Of a stretch of 64,000 nt of DNA, positions 45,161 through 57,080 are shown piece by piece. How positions within the stretch are numbered: the first letter of the stretch is position 1; each line of letters starts with the position of its first letter. The notes beneath the pieces are model-generated. The model was given only the letters and a program-made list of their open reading frames with translations, ran no database searches and was not told where the DNA came from. The position numbers were made by a program, and so were the translations under genes. This DNA comes from Heterocephalus glaber (Eukaryota; Chordata; Mammalia; Rodentia; Bathyergidae). The DNA lies in NCBI RefSeq assembly GCF_000247695.1, contig NW_004624781.1, positions 4,848,212 to 4,912,211 of the forward strand, read 5' to 3'.

Positions 45161-46438
45161 AGTATATCAGACTGATCCATGAATTTTAAAAAACTTGACT
45201 TTCCTATGTCATGCTTGTCATTAAAAGATGAAGAAAAAATAAACAAGGTAGATCGTCTAAGAAATTAAGAACCACAGAAAATGGCTGAGGTTTAAACTGA
45301 TTTTAAGTTTCAACTGATTATCAAATAATAGATTTCGATAGATCCACATGTGTGGTGCACTGTATTTCCAAAAAGAATTGACTTTTAGGATAAATGACTC
45401 ATCTCTTACTTTGTGACATAATCCTTCCTCTGTCAGCTGCACAAGACACCCAACAGGGCTTTCTAGGCTATTTTGGCTTCCTACTCTGGCATGAGATCTT
45501 ACATGAAAACTTGTTACCTTGTGGCCAAAAAAGCAGATATTCACAGACTTGGTTTAAATACACAATACTGGCAATCTAGGTTTAGAATCAAGAACTAGGC
45601 TAAAGTGTATTCACAGGTCTGTTAGGCCTACTCCTTACCCAGACAGCATTATTCCAATATCCTGAAAGCATATTCTCAGGGGGTACATAGCAAGTCAGAG
45701 AGAATATGTAATGGAGACATGCAACTGGGGTAGTTGTTAGATACTCACATGTAAGTTCAAGACCTTCAAAGCACTTTAAAAAAAGCAGGCAGCTGATAGA
45801 TGAACTGAATGCAAACTCAGGAGGAGAGGACAGAAAAATACATATAGACACACACACTGAACACGCATACCCATGAGCTATGTCCTGAAAATACATAGGG
45901 AATGCATTGGGACAGACAAGATTTATAATTTAAGGCTGGATAAAATATGCACACACACGCCCAAACAAACAAAATGCAAGTCTGTCATTTTTAAAAAATG
46001 GAAATCAAACTATCTCCCTACCCCCTCCCCACAACAAAGCCCAAAATTTAAAACTTCATACATGCAATTCCTTTTGTTATTGCAAATAAAATAATGCCAT
46101 TGAAGTAAAATAAAACCAAAACCATAGGACAAATGAAAACATCTTCAGAATCCAGAAAAAAATGAACTGAAGGTGGTTTGTGGGTGCTTGTTTTTTCTTT
46201 TCTTTCTTTTTTTTAAACAAGTATTTTATCAGACAGGCAGTCTTAAATTTATATACAAAAGTAAAACTGAAAATATAGTTTTGTTCTCTGTACATTTCTT
46301 TTAATTTTTTCCCTTAAAAAAGGAAAAAAAACCACGCTTGTGAACTTTTCTAGACAGAATAAGGTAAAACAGCATAAAGTTCTCTTCTTCCTGCCCAGCT
46401 GAATCCCTCAGGACAGGGCAGGATCAGTGGGTGAGGGC

Positions 46439-46732
46439 TCAGTCCAGGGAGATAATGTCCGGTATGATGCCGAAGACGGATGCCGCGTCTGTGCTGCTCC
46501 TGCTGGCCACTGTGTGGCTGTGGCTCTCCCTCAGGCTGTTGGAAGACACAAGGCTGCTGTTGCTGCCACTGCTGCTCCCATTGGTGGCTGGCAGGGACGT
46601 GCTGCCTCCTGCACTCAGCTGGTCGAGGAACATCTGGGAGGAGGTATATGGAAAAAAGCGCGATGAGTGCAGCAGGTCCTGGTCATCGGAGACTGCGGCG
46701 GCTGCGGCAGCGAGGAGGGAGGTGTTGTAATG
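46439..46732 (-). CDS. PIAS1: PIAS1 last coding exon
   Basis: 294 nt, residues 555-651 and stop. It begins [19 protein letters not shown] and ends [11 protein letters not shown]. The acceptor is CCTCAG. Several differences from human fall in the Ser/Thr-rich tail. Confidence 0.97.
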   Translation of the reverse strand, partial: HYNTSLLAAAAAAVSDDQDLLHSSRFFPYTSSQMFLDQLSAGGSTSLPATNGSSSGSNSSLVSSNSLRESHSHTVASRSSTDAASVFGIIPDIISLD

Positions 46733-49700
46733 CTGAGGAGGAAACAAGGACAAGGCAGCTTGTTACGCGCACAAAGGAACACATTTTCTTCTTGACAGTT
46801 TGAAGTCCTAAATTTAATACACACTGAGTATATCTTGTTGCTGAAATTAAAGAGACATTTTGCAAAATTAAATGGCCTAGGGTTAACGGCTGGATTACCG
46901 ATCTTGACAGACATTTTCATACCTGAAACTGGAATTTTTGAAATTGTGTTTTGCTTTAATTTGTACTGAAAACAATTCTCAAGATTTTATTTCCAATATG
47001 CTTAGAAGTATCAGGACAGAGGACAGTCCACCTGCTTGTTCTTGAGACAGTCCTGCGTTGCACAACGATACAGATGGGGTCTGAGGACTGTTCAGCGACT
47101 CTTTTGTTGTGTGAACACCACAGAGAGAGCTTATATACACCTAGGCACACAGCTTCCTACTTGTAGGCTATGGAGCTGCACGGCACACTGCTGCACTGCA
47201 TCTCCCTGGATTACCAGTGTCCTCCTGTGGCTCCTTCCTGCCTGTGGCTCCTCCTGACCAGGTGATGCTCTTCAGAATTATGACCCTGATGCTCTTCTTA
47301 GTGTTTCCTTTGTTCATCACAGATCTGCTTATAAGCAGATAATGTGCCACAACATTCCTCTCTATGAATGAACTTTTGATGTTGGGACTGATGTTTGAAA
47401 ACTTCTTAAAGATCTTGTAGAGGACCCCAAGAAGCTTCACTATGGATTTTCTTCTTTTTCTTTCCCTGCAGTTTCCACTTTCCTTGGCTCTTTTCAGCAG
47501 TGTGTTTCTGGTCCAATTTCAGACTCGTGATTTGTCACTTCCTAAGGCTTCACGTATAGGAGCTCCCCAATGTCATCCCCACCCACAACCAGGCTAGCAA
47601 GGTTTGCCACCGATCAACCACAGCCTTGTTGGTTTTTACAACCTCTGCATCTGTGCCAGATCTCTGAAATCAGGACAAGCCCAGAGCGTCTTCTTCCAGA
47701 AGCCACTCACACACTCCTTGGTGGCTTCAGTCCAAGCCTAAGGGGCTTCTTTTTTTTGGTGGTGCTGGGGACTGAACTTGGGAGTTCACAGTCATTAGCA
47801 CACTACTACTGAGCTACAGGCCCAGCTCCTAAGTGAGGTTCTTGATGCAGTCGTAAATGTAATCCTTCCACAACTGTCTTCCTCAGTTGCAGCATTAGCC
47901 TGGGCGAAGCTTGTCCTCAAGTGGTAAGTCTTAAAAGCTGCTATTAATGCTCGATCTAGCCGGGGATTTAGCTCAGTGGTGCCTCAGCCTGTCTTGCAAG
48001 CTCAAGGTCCCTAGTTTGATCGCCGGTACCAAAAAAAAAAAAAAAAACTCTTGAGGTTGGATCAAAGAGGTGGTATTTGGAGAGAGAAACACCACTCTGA
48101 TACTGGGAGGAAGATGATCAATAAAAGGAGGATGTGCAGGATCAACAATAAGCAAAATCTCAGAAGATAGGTTATTCTTTGAACAGTGCTTCATTTGATG
48201 GCTCTGAAATTCAGAAGAGTATCTTGGAAGGGAGCTGAGTCACACTTGACTTTTTATAGCTCCCGTAGTGCACTGGCCATGTATGCTCACAGAGATGCTT
48301 GAAGACCTGGAGTCCTCGCTCTGCCACACCACACAAAGAGTTTGTATTTGCTGCCTGCAACGCCGCTTCTGAGCAAGACTGTTATCCAGTCCTTAACATG
48401 TTCACATTGGGGCTGTTGGGCGGCTTGAACCACCAGTGGCACATGCATGACTGTCCTATGGTGGTAACAAGTAGGACAGTCATGCATGTGCCACTGGTGG
48501 TTCAAGCCAGCAGGAACGAGGTAAGCTACCCAGAGGGAGCTAGCAGTGAATGCAACATTGTAGTGGGGCCCAGCCTTTTCTTTCAACCTTGACAACAACC
48601 TTTTTGTTTTGGTGGTGATCTTTATGGTGCTATGAGGGATGTACTTCTGTGTTTGAACTTTAATCCAGGTCTTCAGATGTTCCATGTCTGATTCAGACCC
48701 TTCTTGAGTTTTTGTTAGTCTCGCTGTCTTCAATGAAGCAGATAGCTTCTGTCATTTTACTCTTTCTTTCTTTTTTTTTTTTTTTCGGTACCAGGGATCA
48801 AACTCAGGTTGTCATTTTATTCTTGCTTTTCAAGTTAGCAGCTAAGATGGAATGGGACATGCCCAAGCCAGCAATAACTAAGAATCACTAATGTTTCATC
48901 ACCACAGTCCTCAGTGTTTCTATTTTTGGTTCTGGTGATCAAACCCAGGGGTTGGTGCATGCTAGGCAAGTGCTCTACCACTGAGCAACATCTCCTAGCC
49001 CCCTCCTCACTGGATTTCATTTCCAGGTGATATGGCCTCTCACTGGCAATATTAGCAGTACATTTTGTATGCTTAAGGGTCATGATGAACACAACAACAT
49101 GAAATTAAATCAAACACAAAGGGAAATAATGCAATCAAGAGATGCAGTAAACACAAGATGTATGAGCTGCTGTGTAACATGGCAGACCGTTTCGTAGTAA
49201 AATTTAGCATACTCATCTATTATCAAAGATTGTGGACTATATAGAATTGTAGGAGCTTTTACACCACTGGATGCACAACAGGTTCATTTATACCAGCACC
49301 GCCATAAACATGTGAGCAATGTGTTGTGCTATGATGTTACAAAGGCTATAGTGTCAAAAGGAGACAGAAATTTTTCAGCTGCAGTATGATCTTATGAGAC
49401 CACTGTTATATATGTGATCTATTCTCGATCTACATGTCATTATGTGGTGCATGTCTGTATTTGGCCAAGAATCCTGCTATAACTATGGAGATTTTTATTT
49501 AAATTCTTAAAGCCAGAGCAATAATGAGTATGTTCATTCGGTACTTTCCAAGGAAACTTAACTCTTTTTCCTGGCTACATATTACTGTTTTAAACATTCT
49601 AAATATACAATTAAAACAATAGTAATTTGTTCATAACATACCTGATTGTCTCCTGACAAGAATGGAAAGAAATCTAATCCTGTGGGAGAAAAATTGTATT

Positions 49701-52700
49701 AGTTTAAGAAAAATTAAAGCAAAAACAAAACAAAAACAACCCTCCCCAAATGCTCAATACTTCAAAAACAAATATAAGACTTAAATCCTATGTCGTGTAG
49801 AATTTCATGAAGTTAAGCTTAAAGTCTCAAAGCCAGCAGGATCTGCCCTCCCCATGACTTCAGTCAAGGGACATGGGCCACTGCCACCTGCTGCATCTCA
49901 CACTGACAGGGCTCTCATCGGCTCTCCTAAGTGACCTTTCAACGTACTCCAATTTACTTTCCACAAGCACCTTATAAAGTACTGCATGTGATTATTTTTG
50001 GCCTGATTTTACAGATGAGAAAGTTTGAAGTTAAAAAGAGGTTAAACAAGTTGTAGCAAAGATTTTCTCTTTCTCAAATTTGCTTACTTACCACCCTCTG
50101 TGTCAGATCTTAACTCAGTATCTGCAGTGGCATGAAGAGAAAAGCGCTGAGAACTTACACAAGCACCGGCCCCGACACCCAGCTGTGCAAGTGACTGCAA
50201 AGCAGACCCTTCCCGTTCCCCATCTGCTCTCTATCACACCTCATGGGTAATGTGATGAAGAGTGAATAGACCCACATGAATGGCATGTTCATCACGGTAT
50301 CTAACTGGCTGAAAAATGCAACAAGCAGATGCAGATAAAAACACCACAACACTGCATATATGCTAGGGACTCATCCACTGCCTTATACTGGAACAGATGA
50401 AAGCACAAAGGCCTACAAACCATACAGCACCGTGCTCCCTGACAGTACAGTGACGTTTCACATATACGGAAAAGGCATGGAAGCTACTCAGCGACTGCTA
50501 AGAGGAGCTATAGCTTTTGGACAGAAGGCTTGGGGGAGGGTGGAATGAAACTTTCATTTTGTGTTTTTGTATGGAATTTTCTACAAAGGATGTATATGAC
50601 TTCGTAATAAAAATGTTCTTGAGTTATATGGGTAATGTGTAAATTATTAAATTACAAAGATATATGAGAATGACTAATAATTCTTTTTGATAATGGAAAT
50701 GATTATTATGAACGCAAAATATACAAGTGGGTAAACTGACATTTCAAATTACTTTTAAGAAGGATCAGGCTCAGTAGAACCAAAATTAAAACTTTCAAAT
50801 GCCTCAATTCAGCATTATCTAAAAGACAGTGCAGCATGGTTACCCACAGTGCTTGCTGCAGTTACCACTAGAATTCAGGAACAAAAATAATTCATAAATA
50901 TCAAAATTTAAAGCTGAGGGCTGGGGATTTAGCTCAGTGGTTCCACTGCCTGCCTCGAAAGCACAAGGATCCGAGTTTGATCCCCAGTACAAAAAAAAAA
51001 AAATTCAAAGCCAAACATTGGAAACCATCCAAACACAACATGCAGAATACTTCAAGGCTTACAAAACTTGTAAGATTACTGCACTACTTTTACCACTGGC
51101 AACAAACACTGGCTATCGGTGAAGGCACAATCAAGGAATTGCATCAGTTTTTATGACCAAAATATAATTTCTCTCAATTCCATGGGTCCAAGGGCTGTTC
51201 TCCCAAGAGGACTGCAGAGATCATAGGCACCCACAATACAACTTGACAATACAGAGAACTGTGACTCACCTTGTAAGTCATAAGGCATGGGTGTCATGTG
51301 GAAAGGATGCCTGTAGTCTTGGATGAGAGAGGTGTTGATGTAGCTCGTGTCTACAGCAGGAAGGCTTGGGGTGCGGGATACTGGAGATGCTTGGTGTGGA
51401 AGACTTAAAATGCTGTAAGAATAATTTTCATGAGTCAGTTTAATTTTTAAGTTTAACAAAGGGGTTGCCTCTCAGAATAACCCCTGGTTTTTATGCTGGA
51501 AATAAAAACAAAACAAAAACAGGCATAATGACATTTAATTTAGACTATCTGTAATTATTAAGAAATAATTAGTATGGCAGGCATGGTGGCGCACACCTGT
51601 AATCTCAGCACTCAGGAGGCTGAGGCAGGATGATTGCTTAGAGTTTGAGGCTAGCCAGGGTTACACAGTGAGTTCAAGGCCAGTCTAAACTACACAAGAA
51701 GACCCTGTCTCAAAAAACTAAATAAAGAAATAATTTGTATATCAAACAGCATTTTGCAGAGGCTGCAGGGAGAAGTGGATGGATATGATGGTGTCCAGCA
51801 TTCACAAGCCAACATTATCTTTGGAACAGCATCACCTATACTCTCAGAATGCAGGGGAAAGGAACCTCTGAACCACTGCAACAGGATGTGAGTGGAAGGC
51901 ATCTACAACAGAGAACATTCTGAAAGCTTCTCACACTAGGCACTGGAGGGCTGGCTAGTGAGAAAGGTGAGTATGCCCCAGCAAAGAAAAACACACAGAC
52001 AAGGGTAGAGAATGCAACACTCTAAGCAGTCAGAAGTGAACAGCTGGCCTCCAGACTCATAAAACTGATGAGAATAAAAACTGAGTGGTTTATCTTGGTG
52101 TACCCGATGCCCAGTACAGTCATTAGCACATTGTGTCCACAGAAACCTTGCTGAAGCCAGCAAGATAACACAAAAGAAATGCTCCAAAATGTATAGGTGA
52201 AGAGTTTTTAAAGGAGAATAGTTTAACTAGAAAAAGAAAAACTGAAGGACTTTACAAAAACAGTGAAATATTTAAATAACTGGGAGGTAAAAAATTTTTT
52301 TTTCTTTACCAAAAATTAAGAAACATAAAGGTTAAACTGGGTGTGACGGCACACACTTATAATCCCAGCACTCAGATCCCTGCAAATTCTAAGCCAGCCC
52401 GGTCTACACAGTGAGTTCAAGAGATCTTGTTTCCAAAAAACCAAATCAAGAGCTGGGAATTTAGCTCAGTGGTGCCTCAGCCTGCCTTGCAAGCGCAAGG
52501 TCCCCAGTACCAAAACAAAAACCAAAAACCCCACTAAATCAAATCAAACAAGAAAACCAATCAACCCAGCCCCAAGAAAGAAAAGAAAAGAAAAAAAGAA
52601 AAGCAGGCAGGCAGACAAGGGTTACATGTTAGGCAAACCATAACAGACTAACAGTTAAGGAAGCTATAAAAAATAAAGAGAAATGAAGAAATAAAGCAAC

Positions 52701-55700
52701 TCTATCTCTCAATACTTCGTGTAAAGCACTTGGGAGTGTGGGGATGTAATTTCAATGATACAAAATATTTCAAAAGCTGCCAAGGCTGGATTTCCAGGAA
52801 CAGAGTTCTAGTTATGACAATCTACCTTATCTTTATGAATGGGCTATGAAGCATAAACACTCTCATCTGCCTAATAGAGTTTCATCAAATGGAAACTTAA
52901 ACCTTTTACATCTATAAAAAGCACGATGTTCCATTAGCTGTGTCCTCCTTCAATGCCTGAGGGACTATATAAGAGAAGAAAGCTGCTGAAATGCCAGTCT
53001 TGAAAATATCTCAGCATACCACACAGTATGGGAAATTTCTATAAAAACTACTGAAGACAATAAAATGTTTTACATTTTAGTGATATTTGCCTCCTCCTAA
53101 TTCCTAGATGGGTGCTTTTCTTTCAGGTTTGTCATACTATTTTAAAATGCATTTTTACTTCTACACTTCACAATAACAAACAATACACTCTCTTTAAGTT
53201 TCTAGTTATTGGCTAATCATTACTGTAAAATGGCTATTAGTGTTGACTGTGGTGTTATTTTCCTTCTAAAGATGTTGTAAACTTTTAGGTCTCTTGTTTT
53301 TATCTGAAAATAGAGATAAAAGTCTGACATTTGTGATGCTATGTCTGGAATCAATTAGTCTCTAGGAAACTGAGGAAGTAGTTAATGTATCTAATGTAAT
53401 TTTCCAAACATAATAAACAGCTATTTTTGGAGAAACAGAAAAGTAAATATCCAAAGAAGAGATGTGAGATTTCCAAAGACTTTAAAATTTTTCTTAAGGA
53501 AAAAATATATAGTCAGTAAAACTATTTCATAGCTTACATGTATACAAATGACTATTATTAATATTCTAAAGAGTACAACATAATGCTAGATTTAAACCAA
53601 AACTATTTATATACCTAGTTTTATGAAACATTTTAATGGTGCAATTATGGCACTAACAAAAACTTGCACATTCCAAACTCCAAGGATGATCAAGTTCCTT
53701 AAATAAAATGTCACAGTAGGGCTGGGGATTTAGCTCAGTGGTTCCGCCCCTTGCCTCGGAAGCGCAAGGTCCCGAGTTCGATCCCGGGTACCAAAAAAAG
53801 TCACAGCATTTCCAAATAGCCTAAACACATCTTCTCATATCCATAAGATCATGTCTAGATTCCTTATATCTAATACTTCGTACATGCTATATGAACTGTT
53901 GTAATATCATACTGTTTAGGGAATGACAACAGGAAAGAAAAGTCCATACGTGTTTGGCACAGTCACATTTTTTTTTTCCTGAAAAATTTCAATCTGAGGT
54001 TGGTTGAAACCATGGATACAGAGGGTCAGCTATGTATTTGGTCATACTGGATTAACGATTATTTATAAATATCTTCAGGCTGGGGATACTACACAGAGGC
54101 AGAGTGCTTGCCTAGCATGCACAAGCCCCTGGGTTCAATCCTCAGAACTGAAAAAAAAAAAATCTTGGAACTAAAATTCTATAGATACTTGCTCTAACTA
54201 TGCCAGTTTCAGGTAATCTGACTTTTCTTTTTGTCCTACTCAGATTTTTGTTCTACTCAGGACATAAGATCAGTCTTGCTGAGTAACAGCCATCAAGGCA
54301 AGCTTTTCTGAGAAATGTTCACAGAGCAAGATTACTGTTTAATATTCATGTTATGTTTCTGTATTTAGAATAATGACACCGCTCTTAAAGTTTCCTATCT
54401 GGCTGCCTGTATGCTGAGATGAGCTACTCTGAAATGAAGTTATCAAACTGTACAATATGTTCAATCAAAATCTTTTTGTCTCATCATGCAATACCAACTC
54501 TAAAAGTGACTGGACTCAGAGTACAGAAATACTTGCTCTTCTTGGTCTGGTGTCAACTTTCCCTCTAAAACCTTGAAAATTTTAACAATGCCACCTATAG
54601 ACTTTCCCTCTCATCTTTATTCTGTCTCTGGTGCTGCTTGTTGGAAGGTTTTTTGAATAGCTCCTATTCAGTTACAAAAGGCCACGTGATTCTTGATAAA
54701 CACACTTATTTAATCGGGGGGGGGGTTCCTGAGGAAGGGTCTTGCTTTGTAGCTCAAGCAGGCCTTGAACTCTCTCATCCTGCCTCAGCCTCTTAGTGCT
54801 AAGATTACAGGTGTGTACCACCACACTCAGCAAAAGCAGCACATTTATTTCTAGATTCACTATTAGTGTGCTACATTATGCACTTGCAAAAAAAATAAAA
54901 TCTTTTTGCTGAGAAACACTGATATGTTTATGGGTTAACAGTCTCCTAAAAGGAGTACAGCTGGAGTTGTGCTACTAGATTTACCACCCCCTACAAAGTG
55001 TTACACTCTATGGTTAGGGCTGTACGTACTCATTTTACTACATCCATGCTTAGGCTAGTTTTTCTTTTCTTTTCCTTTTTCCCTTTGACTCAAGATCCCT
55101 GAATACATGGGATCACAGGCATGCACTGCCACACCCGTATAAAAGGGTATTCCACACAAAGTATGTAACAGCATTTTATGAACTGAAGCATAACCAAGGT
55201 ACTACATTAATACTGATATGAGACTAATGGAAAATATGGCAAATAAGTCTGCAAAATGGAAAATTTATGTACTGTAATGCAAGTTATCTATGACTTCCAA
55301 CCTTATACATATCCTGGGGGCAGGTCTGAATTATTTGGTCTCCCTCAGCTTTCCACTAGAAACACTGAGCTTGAGGTTAATCTTAAAGCATATTTTCTAG
55401 TTTTTAGCAAATGTTCTAAATCCAATGCACAGCATAAGAATCACCAGGGAACTTTCTAGAAATTCAAGTTTTCTATGTCTCTACTTCTGGCTTAGGACAG
55501 AGGAGCAACATGTACTTCAATAAGCTCTCAGTAATTCTGATGTACACCATAGTTTGAAAACTACTCTGTGTACTAGAATCATCTTTTGATAGTTAATATT
55601 GTATGTAAGTGGCCCTTTTAATGTTAATGCACTACTCCAAGCTCTGAAGAATATCACACACTTGGGAAAAATACAATTAAACATCATTTTATCAGGCAGG

Positions 55701-57047
55701 TCTTTATTCCCTATTTACCAAATTAATTTTCCAATTTTTACCGGGGGAGGTGTGTCTCAGCACTCACCCTTTATTGTTTAGTGGTGAGGTGGGAGAAAGG
55801 GAAGGACAGGTTCTCTTGGCAGATGGCTCTTCCTCCTCTTCATCAGATGAGCTGTCTATGGTTAGGTCAATAACCTCGACTTTCTTGTTTTTACTGGAGG
55901 ACTGGTTGTGAGAAGCCACCTGATGCTCCAAAGTGGAACTCAAGCATCCTGTGTGGGAAGGATTAAAACACAAGGCAAATAAAGTACTCTTTCCTCGATG
56001 TTCCCTCAATTACTCTATTAGCTGAAAACCTATAGTGGTTCTGTTCTACTATATGTAAAACTACTATTTATTATTGGTTGTTAAATGATTATTTTAGAAA
56101 ACAGTCAAAATGTACGCTTTATGTCCACTTCAGAATAAAAGCAGTTTGAGAGCAGAAACCATGTATCAAATATATTTATCTGTACAGTATCTGACATGTT
56201 TAGGAAATACTAACATTTTTAAAAACCTGCCCTCCTTCTAGCCAAAACACATCAAAAGTCATATGTCGTATATACACACATTTGAAAAAGGAGCATAGCT
56301 ACTCTGTACCAAATCTGTTAAAATTTAAAAGGGTATTGTTTCCTTAGCATGACTTCATAAATGACTTAATTTTCACTTACCATCAACTCCATTGTAAGAG
56401 GCAGAAACTTCCTGTACTTCCTTTTTTGATCGCATTGGTGCCCAAGAGCCATCTTCCTTAAACTGTATTTCATCACAGTCTGTACAGTACTTTAGGATTT
56501 CCATAAACAAGCTACAAAAAACAGTTTGTCCTTAGGATATCACATTTTAAGTGAAGATAAACTACTTTTTAATACTACCTTTTAGGGCCAGGGATTTAGC
56601 TCAGTGGTTTCGCTGCCTGCTGCACAAGCGCAAGGACCCAAGTTCGATCCCCCAGTACCCAAAAAAAAAAAAAAAAAAAAAAAATACTACCTTTTAAATA
56701 TTCAGACCCTGTATGTTTTCTACAAGTATAAATGAGGAAAGTAAAACAGAACAGGTGAATTATATCTGCTCTCAAAACTGAGTGCTAAATAAGAACATAT
56801 TGGCACATTTATTTAAGGAAGTATATAACCATGAAAAATGACATTGTCAAATATTTCTAAACATGGAAAAATATTCACAAAAATGTGAGACAGGGGAAAG
56901 AAAAAACTAAATTTCAAAAATGAAATTCTGTATGACTGGTATATAAAAGGCAGTTATCTTTTGGTGACTTTGTGTTATTTTTTTCTTTGTAATGTTTTGC
57001 TCATTGTAAATTGCCTACAATATATATCTTATTTGATAAACTGAAAC

Positions 57048-57080
<33 letters not shown>

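Larger units (their letters stand above)
42745..46438 (-). other. PIAS1: Probable long PIAS1 3'UTR
   Basis: 3.7 kb of AT-rich, almost repeat-free sequence directly after the PIAS1 stop. It ends near a canonical AATAAA on the minus strand at 42763-42768. The dispersed repeats dense elsewhere are missing except for one ID-like SINE at 45077-45160 and a short CA run. This contrast suggests constrained 3'UTR sequence. The true end could be earlier if a nearer signal is used. Confidence 0.6.
47165..49115 (-). mobile_element. Broken Tigger-type DNA transposon (pogo/Tc1-mariner)
   Basis: Reading the minus strand gives, in order, degraded pieces of a Tigger/TIGD-like transposase: [10 protein letters not shown] (49030-49060), [14 protein letters not shown] (48815-48870), [19 protein letters not shown] and [13 protein letters not shown] (48540-48690), then the DDE core as [18 protein letters not shown] and [14 protein letters not shown] (48070-48160), then [12 protein letters not shown] (47830-47870), and a C-terminal [19 protein letters not shown] (47350-47420). 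Frameshifts, stops and at least four SINE insertions break it, so it cannot be functional. The order of blocks matches the family from N- to C-terminus. Confidence 0.88.

Noticed and set aside
48299..48592. Plus-strand frame of 97 codons across the inverted repeat
   Set aside because: The order of conserved blocks is on the minus strand (Tigger transposase); the plus-strand frame is its shadow.
53717..53799. tRNA gene candidates at ID-like copies with A and B boxes
   Set aside because: The cloverleaf is not complete (no proper acceptor or anticodon stem) and each copy has an A tail and target duplications, so these are SINEs.
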